From positions 1,860,001-1,924,000 of the forward strand of contig NZ_CP114036.1 of assembly GCF_026898115.1 (NCBI RefSeq): a DNA stretch of 64,000 nucleotides, given 5' to 3'. Below, one piece after another: positions 52,147-60,829 of this stretch. The stretch comes from Streptomyces sp. S465 (lineage in GTDB: Bacteria; Actinomycetota; Actinomycetes; Streptomycetales; Streptomycetaceae). The translations under genes and the position numbers were made by a program. Below the pieces are notes generated by a model, which saw nothing but the letters and a program-made list of their open reading frames with translations, was not told where the DNA came from and made no database searches. Position 1 is the stretch's first letter. Each line of letters opens with the position of its first letter.

Positions 52147-53256
52147 TCACGTCCCGTTCGTTACGGCGGGGGCGGTCGAGGCTCTGCGGACCAGCTTGGC
52201 CTGAAGCCGCAGGTGCACGGCCTCGCCGTCGGCCGGGCCCTCGCCCGTGCGGCGGGCGTGCAGGCGGGCGAGCAGTTGTTCCGCGGCGGCCGCGCCGAGT
52301 TCGCGGTGCGGCTGGCGGACCACGGTGAGCTGCGGACGTACCAGGGTTGTCCAGTCCTGGTCGTCGAAGCCGACCAGGGAGATCTCCTCGGGGCAGGCTC
52401 GGCCGCTGCGCTGCACCGCGGCGAGGGCGCCTGAGGTGAGGATGTTGTCCGTGCAGAAAAGGGCGGTGACGGACGGGTCGCGGCGCAGCAGGCGGGTGGT
52501 GGCCCGCTCGGCGGCGGCCCGGTCGTAGGGCGAGTGCACCGCGAGGCCGGGGTCCGGCTGGATGCCGGCGCGCTGGAGTGCGGAGAGATACCCGGTGAGC
52601 CGGGCGGCGCTGGGCCGCTCGCCGTCGCCGTCCGCGGATTGGCCGAGCAGCCGGGAGAAGTCGCGTGAGGCCTCGCTGATCACGGCGATGCGCTGGTGAC
52701 CCAGGCTGATCAGGTGGTTGACGGCGCCGCGGGCGCAGGCGGTGTTGTTGACGATGACCTGGTCGACCTGGGGCAGGGCCGTCAGCGGGCGGTCCAGGAG
52801 GACGACCGGGAGGCCGCCGTCGACCAGGGTGCGCAGTCGTTCGGCGCTGTCCGCTCCCTCGGGAGCGATGATCACGCCGTCGACCCGTTTCTCCCACATG
52901 ACCTGGATGGCGCGTTGCTCGGCGTCGGGGTCGGAGTCGGTGTTGGCGAGGAGGATCTCGAAGCCTCCGGCCCGCACCACGTCGGCGATGCCCCGGACCG
53001 CTTGGGCGAAGAAGGAGTTGCCGACGTCGGTGACGATGACGCCGATGGTCTGGGTCGAGCCGTGGATGAGGCTGCGGGCGAGCCCGTTGGGCCGGTAGCC
53101 GAGCCGCCTCGCGGCCTCCTCCACTTTCACCCGGGAGGCCGCGCTGGACTGCCCGTAGCCGCCGAGGACCCGGCCGGCCGTGGCCGTGGAGACGCCTGCG
53201 GCCCGAGCGACTTCGACGATGCTCGGCGGCCCGCCGGTCCGCCCCTTGCTCTGCAC
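52147..53256 (-). CDS. LacI-family repressor
   Basis: A 369-residue repressor. The HTH/hinge (PSIVEVARAAGVSTATAGRVLGG through RRLGYRPNGLARSL) is typical, although the third-helix sequence STATAGRVL replaces the usual STVSRVL. The sugar-binding core follows, with GVIVTDVGNSFFAQAVRGI, DGVIIAPEG and ISLVGFDDQDWT. GTG 53256 is preceded by GGAGG. It is divergent from the SIS/kinase/hydantoinase operon, with a strong palindromic site between them, and is probably the local repressor responding to the sugar conjugate. Confidence 0.93.
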   Translation of the reverse strand: MQSKGRTGGPPSIVEVARAAGVSTATAGRVLGGYGQSSAASRVKVEEAARRLGYRPNGLARSLIHGSTQTIGVIVTDVGNSFFAQAVRGIADVVRAGGFEILLANTDSDPDAEQRAIQVMWEKRVDGVIIAPEGADSAERLRTLVDGGLPVVLLDRPLTALPQVDQVIVNNTACARGAVNHLISLGHQRIAVISEASRDFSRLLGQSADGDGERPSAARLTGYLSALQRAGIQPDPGLAVHSPYDRAAAERATTRLLRRDPSVTALFCTDNILTSGALAAVQRSGRACPEEISLVGFDDQDWTTLVRPQLTVVRQPHRELGAAAAEQLLARLHARRTGEGPADGEAVHLRLQAKLVRRASTAPAVTNGT

Positions 53257-53358
53257 GTGAGTGCCTCCTTCTCTCCGGGAGGTCGATCTCGTGGACGCCG
53301 CCTCGGGATACGGCTCCCGAGGTAGTCCGCAACCGACCTCTTGACACAGTCTAGGCCC

Positions 53359-53399
53359 GCTGAGAAGGTTCTCATCACCTGACTGAGAACCTTCTCAGC
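53359..53399. promoter_or_regulatory. double LacI-type operator (16-bp perfect inverted repeat)
   Basis: GCTGAGAAGGTTCTCA (53359-53374) and its exact reverse complement TGAGAACCTTCTCAGC (53384-53399) are separated by nine bases. Each arm is itself a near-palindrome (TGAGAA-GG/CC-TTCTCA), giving two adjacent operator halves between the lacI-type gene and the divergent operon. Confidence 0.85.
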
Positions 53400-53486
53400 A
53401 AATTCACCGGCACATCATCGCCCGTCCGTGGTGCGTCTGACGCCACGGGCCGTGCACGACCCCGTTTCGCGCGGAGGAGACCCCGA

Positions 53487-54515
53487 ATGCTGGACGTCGC
53501 CGTCGACCCGATCCCGCTGTCCGACGACCTCACCCCCACCCTTGAGCACACCGTCGCTCAGGCCGGCAAGGCCCGCGAACTGGCCGCCCGCCTGGTCGGG
53601 AAGGGACTGCGGACGGTGTACTTCGTAGGCTGCGGCGGCTCGTTCTACTCGACCTTCCCTGCCCAGGACCTCATGGAGAGCAGTGAGGGCACGGTGGTCT
53701 CGCACCGGATGACCGCCGCTGAGCTGGTCCACCGCCCGCTGGCCGGACTCGACCGGACCTCCCTGGTCGTCGCCTCGTCGCACTCGGGTGCCACACCCGA
53801 GACGCTGGAGGCCGTGCGGGTGGCGAAGAAGGCAGGCGCGACCGTGGCCGGCATCGCCCGGAGCGGCGACTGCCCGCTGGCCGATGAGGCCGACGTGCTC
53901 TTCGACTACCCGAGCGACATCACCGTCACCGAACCCAAGGCCATCCACTTCACGCAGATGGCGCTCGCCCTGCTGGAGGCCACCGGCTCCCTGCTCGACG
54001 CCGAGCAGGCCTGGCGGGCCGTGGCCGCCGTGCCGGAGGCGCTCACAACCGCCAAGCAGGAGGTCGCCCCGCTCGGGAAGCGGGTGGGCGAGCAGTGGCG
54101 CGACGCCGAGCTGGTGTACGTGCTCGGCGCCGGCCCGAACTTCGGCGCCGCCAACGCTCTGGCCGCCTGCTATCTGCAGGAGATGAACTGGCTGCACGCC
54201 TCGGCGGTCAACGCCGGGGACTTCTTCCACGGCCCGTTCGAGATCGTCGGTGACCACCCGGTGCTGGTACTCGTCGGCGAGGACGCCACCCGCCCGATGG
54301 GCGAACGGGCGGTCGCCTTCGCCGAGCGCTACTACCGCACCTGGTCCGTGCTGGACTCCAAGGACTTCACCCTGCCCGGTGTGCCGCCGCGGCAGCGCGG
54401 CCTGATCAGCCCGCTCGCCGTGGCGAGCGCCTCCCGCCGGCTGCTCGACTTCTGCGCCGCCGAACGCGGCCACAACACCGCCCAGCGCCGCTACATGTAC
54501 CGGGTCGCGTACTGA
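53487..54515 (+). CDS. SIS-domain deglycase (FrlB-like)
   Basis: A 342-residue double-SIS protein like fructoselysine-6-phosphate deglycase FrlB and the isomerase half of GlmS. The sugar-phosphate loops are VYFVGCGGSFYSTFPAQ and VVASSHSGATPETLEAV; the second SIS has VYVLGAGPNFGAANALA, then YLQEMNWLHASAVNAGDFFHGPFE. That last motif carries the Glu/His pair typical of deglycases. It would cleave a 6-phosphorylated Amadori product into glucose-6-phosphate and an amine. ATG 53487 follows GGAGGAG. It overlaps the kinase gene by one base. Confidence 0.88.
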   Translation: MLDVAVDPIPLSDDLTPTLEHTVAQAGKARELAARLVGKGLRTVYFVGCGGSFYSTFPAQDLMESSEGTVVSHRMTAAELVHRPLAGLDRTSLVVASSHSGATPETLEAVRVAKKAGATVAGIARSGDCPLADEADVLFDYPSDITVTEPKAIHFTQMALALLEATGSLLDAEQAWRAVAAVPEALTTAKQEVAPLGKRVGEQWRDAELVYVLGAGPNFGAANALAACYLQEMNWLHASAVNAGDFFHGPFEIVGDHPVLVLVGEDATRPMGERAVAFAERYYRTWSVLDSKDFTLPGVPPRQRGLISPLAVASASRRLLDFCAAERGHNTAQRRYMYRVAY

Positions 54516-55426
54516 TGCGGCTGATCGGCATCGGCGACAACGTGGTCGACCGCTACCCCGACCTGGGAACGATGTTCCCCGGCGGCAACGCGGTCAACGC
54601 GGCTGTGTACGCGCGCCGCGCCGGAGCCCGCGCCGCCTACCTGGGCGTGACCGGTGATGACGAGGCCGGCCGGGCCGTGCGCCGGGCGCTGAGCGCGGAG
54701 GGCGTCGACACCGGCGGGGTGCGCACCGCGGCGGGGCCGAACGCCTGGGCCGAAATCGGCCTGGTGGACGGCGACCGGGTCTTCAAGGGCGCCTCCGACG
54801 GCGTCTCCCGCTTCCATCTGACGGACCCGGAAATCGCCGCCCTCGCCGCCCACGACATCGTCCACACCGCCTACAGCGGCTCACTGATCGAACAGGTCCC
54901 GCGGATCGCCCGGCACACCCGGGTGTCGTTCGACTTCTCCCAGCAGCGCGACGCGCCATGGGCCCCGGATCTGGTGCCCCACCTGTACCTCGCCGCGTTC
55001 TCCGGCACCGGCCTGGACGACGCGGAGGTCCGGGAGCTGCTGGCCGAGGCCGCCGCCCGCGGCGCACAGTGGTCCCTGGTCACCAGGGGCCTCGACGGGG
55101 CGTGGCTGAGCGACGGCGCCACCATATGGCGGCAGCCCGCGCAGCCGGTCGAGGCGGTGGACACCCTCGGCGCGGGAGATGCGTTCATCGGCACACTGCT
55201 GGTGGCCCTCGCCGGCGGTGAGGACCCCCGGCCTGGTCTGGCCTCGGCGGCAGCGGCGGCCGCCGGCGCCTGCCTGGCACACGGCGGCTTCGGCCACGGC
55301 GTCCCCCTGGAGCCGGCCGAGCCCGCCGGTCCCGTCCGTCCCCCGCGGCCCGCCGCCCGCACCCCCGGCATCGGGCCGGCCTCCGGCCCCCGCCCTCACA
55401 CGAGCACCATCGGAGGAAACGTATGA
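54515..55426 (+). CDS. PfkB-family sugar kinase (FrlD-like)
   Basis: A 303-residue ribokinase-family kinase. The N-terminal GDNVVDRYPDLGTMFPGGNAVNAAVYARR resembles fructosamine kinase FrlD (GDNVVD..), and DTLGAGDAFIGTLL is the catalytic anion-hole motif with the base Asp. It should phosphorylate the 6-position of an Amadori sugar before deglycation by the upstream SIS protein. TGATG overlap with that gene and ATGA overlap with HyuA show a tight operon. The C-terminal 40 residues are Pro-rich linker. Confidence 0.87.
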   Translation: MRLIGIGDNVVDRYPDLGTMFPGGNAVNAAVYARRAGARAAYLGVTGDDEAGRAVRRALSAEGVDTGGVRTAAGPNAWAEIGLVDGDRVFKGASDGVSRFHLTDPEIAALAAHDIVHTAYSGSLIEQVPRIARHTRVSFDFSQQRDAPWAPDLVPHLYLAAFSGTGLDDAEVRELLAEAAARGAQWSLVTRGLDGAWLSDGATIWRQPAQPVEAVDTLGAGDAFIGTLLVALAGGEDPRPGLASAAAAAAGACLAHGGFGHGVPLEPAEPAGPVRPPRPAARTPGIGPASGPRPHTSTIGGNV

Positions 55427-57495
55427 CCCTGCGCATCGGCGTCGACACGGGAGGCACCTTCACCGACGTCGTCGCCTACGACGAGGGGACGGGGACCGTG
55501 CACGTGCGGAAGGTCTCCAGCACCCCGCAGGACCCGGGGCTGGCCATCGTCGAGGGCGTCCGGCAGATCCTGGAGCAGATCGGCGACAGGTCCATGGCCG
55601 AGGTGTCGTACTTCGCCCACGGCACCACCGTGGGCACCAACGCGCTGCTCACCGGCCGCGGTGTGCGAACCGCCGTGATCACCACCCGCGGCTTCCGTGA
55701 CCTGCTCGAGCTCGGCCGCGGCCGTCGTCCGCGTCTGTACGACCTGCAGGCCGACAAGCCCGCCCCGTTCGCCCCGCGCGACCTGCGGCTGGAGGTCACC
55801 GAGCGGGTCCGGCACGACGGCCGGGTGGAGATCCCCCTGGACGAGCAGGACGTGCGGGCCGCCGCCAAGGTGCTGCGCGAGCAGGATGTCCGATCGGTCG
55901 CGGTCTGCCTGCTGTACAGCTTCCTGCATCCGCGGCACGAGGAGCGGATCGGGGAGATCCTCGCCGAGGAGCTGCCCGGCGCCTACGTGTCGCTCTCCAG
56001 CCAGGTGCTGCCCGAGTTCCGTGAGTACGAACGGCTGTCCACGGTGGCGACCAATGCCTACGTCGGCCCGATCGTCGCCGACTACCTGGCCGGCCTGCGC
56101 CGGCGCCTGGCGCAGCAGGGCCTGACGGTGGTCCCGCACGTCACCCAGTCCAACGGCGGGATCATCCCGTTCGAGGCGGCCGAGGCACTGCCGGTGCGCA
56201 TGGTGCTGTCCGGTCCGAGCACCGGCGTGGTGGGGGCCGCCGGCATCTGCGCCGCCGCCGGCCACCCGGACATCATCACGTTCGACATGGGCGGCACTTC
56301 CTCCGACGTCTCCCTGGTCCAGGGCGGGCAGCCGAAGGTCACCACCGGCATGGAGCTGGACGGCCGGCCGATCCGCACCCCGATGCTGGACATCCACACC
56401 GTCGGCGCCGGCGGCGGCTCCCTGACGTGGGTCGACGCCGGCGGGCACCTCAAGGTCGGCCCGGCCAGCGCCGGTGCCGACCCGGGCCCCGCCTGTTACG
56501 GCAAGGGCACCGAGGCGTCGGTGACCGACGCCAACGTGGTCCTGCACGTCCTCAACCCCGCATACCTGCTGGACGGCCGCAAGAAGATCGACGAGGCCGC
56601 CGCCCGAGCGGCCGTCGAGCGGATCGCGGCCCGCGTCGGGCTGGGCACCGAGGAGACCGCCCAGGGCATCCTGCGCGTGGTCACCGCCAACATGGCCCGC
56701 GCGATCCGGGTCATCTCGGTGCAGCGCGGCTACGACCCGCGCGACTACACCCTGGTGCCCTTCGGCGGCGCCGGCCCGCTGCACGCCTCCCGCCTCGCCC
56801 GTGAGCTGGGGATGCGCACCGTGCTGGTCCCGCCGACGCCGGGTGCGCAGTCCGCCCTCGGCCTGCTCATGACCGACGTGCGCGCGGACTTCTCCCGTAC
56901 CCGTATCCAGCCGCTGGGCGAGCGGTTCGCCGGGCAACTCGGCGAGGTGTACGCCGAGCTCGCCGCCGAGGCACACGCCTGGTTCGACGACGAGCGCATC
57001 CCCGAGACCGACCGGACCGTGCGGCGCACTGCCGAGTTGCGCTACGCCGGGCAGAACTACGAGATCCCGGTGCCGGTGCCGGACGGCGAACTGGACGCGG
57101 CCGCCGTGCGCGGCGTCCTGGACGCCTTCGCCGCCGAGCACGAGCGCCTGTACGGCTACTCCTCCCCCGAGGAGCCCGTCCAGGTCGTCACCTTCCGCCT
57201 CCAGGGCGTGGGCGCGGTTCCCAAGGCCGCGCTGCGGCGCGAGGAACCGGGCGGCGAGGACGCGTCCGCGGCACTGGCCGGCAGCCGCGAGGTGTACCTG
57301 CCGGAGCTGGGCGGCTTCATCCCCGTCCCGATCTACCGGCGCGGCCGGCTGCGTCCCGGGAACCGCGTCGCGGGGCCGGCCGTGGTGGAGCAGATGGACA
57401 CCACGACCCTGCTGCTGCCCGGCGACACCCTCACCGTCGACGAGCACTCCAACCTCGTCATCGCCATCGCCGACACCGCCAACGCCACGGACTGA
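55423..57495 (+). CDS. hydantoinase/oxoprolinase subunit A (HyuA-like)
   Basis: A 690-residue protein of the N-methylhydantoinase/5-oxoprolinase A family. The actin-like ATPase motif IGVDTGGTFTDVVAYDE opens the protein. AHGTTVGTNALLTGRG and ITFDMGGTSSDVSLV are the second and third phosphate loops, and VTDANVVLHVLNP and PFGGAGPLHA are diagnostic. HyuA uses ATP to activate a cyclic amide such as 5-oxoproline, hydantoin or a lactam before hydrolysis. ATG 55423 overlaps the kinase stop. It pairs with HyuB downstream. Confidence 0.92.
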   Translation: MTLRIGVDTGGTFTDVVAYDEGTGTVHVRKVSSTPQDPGLAIVEGVRQILEQIGDRSMAEVSYFAHGTTVGTNALLTGRGVRTAVITTRGFRDLLELGRGRRPRLYDLQADKPAPFAPRDLRLEVTERVRHDGRVEIPLDEQDVRAAAKVLREQDVRSVAVCLLYSFLHPRHEERIGEILAEELPGAYVSLSSQVLPEFREYERLSTVATNAYVGPIVADYLAGLRRRLAQQGLTVVPHVTQSNGGIIPFEAAEALPVRMVLSGPSTGVVGAAGICAAAGHPDIITFDMGGTSSDVSLVQGGQPKVTTGMELDGRPIRTPMLDIHTVGAGGGSLTWVDAGGHLKVGPASAGADPGPACYGKGTEASVTDANVVLHVLNPAYLLDGRKKIDEAAARAAVERIAARVGLGTEETAQGILRVVTANMARAIRVISVQRGYDPRDYTLVPFGGAGPLHASRLARELGMRTVLVPPTPGAQSALGLLMTDVRADFSRTRIQPLGERFAGQLGEVYAELAAEAHAWFDDERIPETDRTVRRTAELRYAGQNYEIPVPVPDGELDAAAVRGVLDAFAAEHERLYGYSSPEEPVQVVTFRLQGVGAVPKAALRREEPGGEDASAALAGSREVYLPELGGFIPVPIYRRGRLRPGNRVAGPAVVEQMDTTTLLLPGDTLTVDEHSNLVIAIADTANATD

Positions 57496-57534
57496 CCCGA
57501 CCCGCCCTTGCGGCCCGCCCCCGAGGAACCCCAA

Positions 57535-59202
57535 TTGAACGCCACCGCCAAGAGCACCACCTCGCCGGACCCCGTACTGGTAGAAGTCATGGGCTCGGCC
57601 CTGTCCTCCATCGTCGAGGAGATGGGCGAGACCCTGGTGCGCGCCGCCTACTCCAGCAACATCAAAGAGCGCCGGGACTGCACCGCCGGCCTGTTCGACG
57701 CCGAGGGCCGCATGCTGGCCCAAGCCGAGCAGGCCTCCCCGGTCCACCTGGGCTCGCTGATCGGAGTCGTCTCCGCCGTGCTGGAGCGCTTCCCCGTCGA
57801 GGAGATCCGCCCCGGCGACACCTTCATCAGCAACGACCCCTACTCAGGCGGCGGCTCCCACCTGCCCGACATGGTGCTGATCACGCCGGTGTTCGTGGGC
57901 GGCCTGCTGACCGCCTGGGCCGCCAACCTGGCCCACCACGCCGACTTCGGCGACCGGGGCCACGCCCACATCTTCCAAGAGGGCCTGCGCATCCCGCCGG
58001 TGCGGTTCGCCCGCGACGGCCGGATCCAGGAGGACGTCTTCCAGCTGATCCTCACCAACTGCCAGGTACCGGCCGAGCGGCGCGCCGACTTCCGCGCCCA
58101 GCTCGCCGCCAACCGGCTGGCGACCTCCCGGTACACCGAGCTGGCCGACCGCTACGGCCGCGACACCATGATCGCCACAGCGGCAGCCCTGCTCGACTAC
58201 ACCGAACGCCGCACCCGCGCCGCGATCGCCGAGGTGCCCGACGGCACCTACACCTTCCGCGACAGGTTCGACTGCCCCGAGCTGGACGACGAGCTCGAGC
58301 TGCGGCTGAAGGTCACCGTCGCCGGCGACGAGCTGCACTTCGACTTCGCCGGCAACCCCGGCCAGGTCCGCGCCTCGGTGAACATGGTGTGGACGGCCCT
58401 GTACGCCACCGTCTACTACGCGGTCAAGACGCTGGTCGACCCGGACATCCCGTCCAACGCCGGCCTGCACCGCCCGATCCGCGTCGACGCGCCGCTCGGC
58501 TCCATCGTCAACTGCGTCGAGCCCGCCGCCGTCAACGGCCGCACCGAGACCTGCCAGCGCGTCGTCGACCTGGTCCACGGCGCCCTGGCGCCGGCCGTGC
58601 CCGAGCGGGTGACCGCCGCGGCCAATGGCGCCAACACCGGCGTGCACTTCTCCGGGCAGGACTCCCGCACCGGGAAGTACTTCGTCTACCTGGAGACCAT
58701 CGGCGGCGGCTCGGGCGCCCGCGCGACCAAGGACGGGCTGGACGGCGTACAGGTACACGTCACCAACACCTCCAACCTGCCGGTGGAGTCGCTGGAGAGC
58801 GAGTACCCGCTGGTCGTCGAGGCGTACGAGCTGGTCGAGGACTCCGGCGGCGCGGGCCGGCACCGCGGCGGCATGGGCATCCGCCGCACCGTACGGGTCG
58901 AGGAGTGCGACGTGCAGTTCTGGCTGGACACCAGTCGGCAGACGTCCCGGCCGTGGGGCCTGTTCGGCGGCCGGCCGGGCAGCAGTGCCCGCGTCGAACT
59001 CAGCGACGGCGCCCGGCCGGTCGTGCACGGCCATACCGTGCTGCAGCCCGGCGACCGGGTGAGCATCGTCACCGCCGGCGCCGGCGGCTACGGCGACCCG
59101 GCCGAGCGTTCGCCCCAGCAGGTGCGGCGCGACATCCGCGAGCAGGTGATCTCCCCCGAGCGGGCGCGCGAGCACTACGGCGCGGCCGCCGAAGACGCCT
59201 GA
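57535..59202 (+). CDS. hydantoinase/oxoprolinase subunit B (HyuB-like)
   Basis: A 555-residue subunit. TTG 57535 is preferred because GAGGAA lies at the proper spacing; TTG 57508 is less likely. FISNDPYSGGGSHLPDMVLITPVF, HHADFGDRGHAHIFQEGLRIPPVR and GGRPGSSARVEL are typical, along with the small-loop HRGGMGIRR. HyuB carries the amide-hydrolysing part of ATP-dependent hydantoinases and 5-oxoprolinases. With HyuA it should open 5-oxoproline or a related lactam, which makes sense next to a gamma-glutamyltransferase-like enzyme. Confidence 0.92.
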   Translation: MNATAKSTTSPDPVLVEVMGSALSSIVEEMGETLVRAAYSSNIKERRDCTAGLFDAEGRMLAQAEQASPVHLGSLIGVVSAVLERFPVEEIRPGDTFISNDPYSGGGSHLPDMVLITPVFVGGLLTAWAANLAHHADFGDRGHAHIFQEGLRIPPVRFARDGRIQEDVFQLILTNCQVPAERRADFRAQLAANRLATSRYTELADRYGRDTMIATAAALLDYTERRTRAAIAEVPDGTYTFRDRFDCPELDDELELRLKVTVAGDELHFDFAGNPGQVRASVNMVWTALYATVYYAVKTLVDPDIPSNAGLHRPIRVDAPLGSIVNCVEPAAVNGRTETCQRVVDLVHGALAPAVPERVTAAANGANTGVHFSGQDSRTGKYFVYLETIGGGSGARATKDGLDGVQVHVTNTSNLPVESLESEYPLVVEAYELVEDSGGAGRHRGGMGIRRTVRVEECDVQFWLDTSRQTSRPWGLFGGRPGSSARVELSDGARPVVHGHTVLQPGDRVSIVTAGAGGYGDPAERSPQQVRRDIREQVISPERAREHYGAAAEDA

Positions 59203-59340
59203 CGCCGCCCCGAGAACGCCTCACCACCGCACCGCCGCCCGCCCCGGCCCGCCGCCGGCCGGGCGGCGCCCCGCCCCGCCCCCCTGACCGAGACCGCACG
59301 CCCCTCTTCTTCTGCTTCCCACCACGAAAGGAGGTGTCCG

Positions 59341-60714
59341 GTGAGCCACGCAGCAGCACCGTCCACCGGTGACTCCGCCGACACCCCCGCCCCCGGACCC
59401 GTCCCCGGTCCCCGCGGCCCCCGGCCGACCGCCGTCCCGTGGCGCCGGATCCTGTGGTCCGCCATGCTCGGCAACGCCGTCGAATGGTATGACAACGCCC
59501 TTTACGGCATCCTCGCGGTGGTCATCGCCCAGCAGTTCTTCGCCGGCGGCTCCACCACGGCCCTGATCTCCACCTATCTGGGCCTGATCCTGTCCTACGC
59601 GGTCCGTCCGATCGGCGGCACCCTCATGGGGCGCGTCGGGGACATCAAGGGCCGCAAGTACGTCCTGACCCTGACCATCGCGCTGATGTCGATCGGGACC
59701 GTGGCCATCGGCCTGCTGCCCACCTACTCGGCCATCGGCGTCGCCGCGCCGGCCCTGCTCGCCCTGTGCCGGGTGGTCCAGGGCGTCGGCGCCAGCGGCG
59801 AGTACACCGCGGCCGCCGACTTCCTGCTGGAGCACGGCGACAAACGCGGACGCAACTACCTCTCCGGATGGTGTGTGGGCTCGACCTCGATCGGTCCGCT
59901 GCTCGCATCGGCCATCGCCTACGTGATGATCCTGGCCGTCCCGGAACACGACTTCAACGCCTGGGGCTGGCGGGTGCTGTTCCTCCTGGCGGCACCGCTG
60001 TCCCTGGTGACCCTCTACATCCGCAGGCACGTCACCGAGACCCCGGAATTCCGGCAGGTGATGGAGCAGGCCAAGGCCGAGACCGTCAAGCAGTCACCGT
60101 TCCGCGAGGCGGTGCGCGGGTACTGGCGGGACATGCTCCGGGCGATCGGGCTGGGCGCCGGGCAGCGGGTCGGCTCCTTCGTGATCCAGAGCTACTTCGT
60201 CACCGCGCTCGTCCAGAACGGCTTCGGCGAGGACCAGGCGCTGCTGGCCGCGATCCTCACCTACGTCGTCGGCGCGCCGGCGGCGATCTGGGGCGGCCTG
60301 ATGGCCGACCGGCACGGCGGCCGGCGCCTGCTGGTGGCGGGCTACTCGGTGTTCGTGCTCCTCACCGTGCCGACCTTCCTCGCCATCGAGTCGGGTTCGG
60401 TGGTCCTCGCCTTCGTTGCGGTGGTGGTCTTCACCGTGATCAACAACATCGTCGGCGGACCGCTGACCACCGCCTACGTCATGAGCTTCCCGGCGCATGT
60501 GCGCGGCACGGCCTCGGCCCTCAACTACAACGTCGGCACCACGCTCCTCGGCGGCACCGCACCGCTGCTCGCCGCCTGGCTGCACGGGCTCACCGGCACC
60601 GACGTCTCCTTCGGCTGGTACATGACCTTCTTCTGCCTGCTGTCCGCGCTGGTCGCCGGCTTCGCCCTGCCGAAGTCCGTCGACGAAGCGCGCAAGCTCC
60701 CGGCCACCGCCTAG
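59341..60714 (+). CDS. MHS-family MFS transporter (metabolite:proton symporter)
   Basis: A 457-residue transporter with about 12 helices. The opening WSAMLGNAVEWYDNALYG and the loop GRVGDIKGRKYVL are hallmarks of the metabolite:H+ symporter group (citrate, proline/betaine, shikimate, dicarboxylate carriers). GTG 59341 follows an excellent AAAGGAGG. It is probably the uptake system for the operon's substrate, an amino acid-like or carboxylate conjugate. A very strong hairpin follows at 60722-60765. Confidence 0.9.
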   Translation: MSHAAAPSTGDSADTPAPGPVPGPRGPRPTAVPWRRILWSAMLGNAVEWYDNALYGILAVVIAQQFFAGGSTTALISTYLGLILSYAVRPIGGTLMGRVGDIKGRKYVLTLTIALMSIGTVAIGLLPTYSAIGVAAPALLALCRVVQGVGASGEYTAAADFLLEHGDKRGRNYLSGWCVGSTSIGPLLASAIAYVMILAVPEHDFNAWGWRVLFLLAAPLSLVTLYIRRHVTETPEFRQVMEQAKAETVKQSPFREAVRGYWRDMLRAIGLGAGQRVGSFVIQSYFVTALVQNGFGEDQALLAAILTYVVGAPAAIWGGLMADRHGGRRLLVAGYSVFVLLTVPTFLAIESGSVVLAFVAVVVFTVINNIVGGPLTTAYVMSFPAHVRGTASALNYNVGTTLLGGTAPLLAAWLHGLTGTDVSFGWYMTFFCLLSALVAGFALPKSVDEARKLPATA

Positions 60715-60721
60715 CAGCTCC

Positions 60722-60765
60722 ACGGAGCCGGTGCCGGGCGAGAGGGCGCCCGGCACCGGCTCCGT
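60722..60765. terminator. 19-bp perfect hairpin terminator
   Basis: The arms 60722-60740 and 60747-60765 are exact complements with a six-base loop (AGAGGG). No T-run follows, as is usual in Streptomyces. It should separate the transporter message from the gamma-glutamyltransferase-like gene. Confidence 0.85.
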
Positions 60766-60771
60766 CCGGCC

Positions 60772-60807
60772 GCACACACGCGACACACGCGACACACGCG
60801 ACGCGAC
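60772..60807 (+). repeat. 9-bp tandem repeat (CGACACACG)
   Basis: Two exact units of CGACACACG (60781-60789, 60790-60798) are flanked by degenerate copies. The repeat lies between the hairpin and the next ribosome site, in the 5' leader of the following gene. Confidence 0.6.
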
Positions 60808-60829
60808 AAACACGATAAAAGGACCTTCA

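Noticed and set aside
60772..60807. Possible CRISPR-like repeat
   Set aside because: The units are 9 bp and contiguous without spacers, and no cas genes are nearby. It is a simple tandem repeat.
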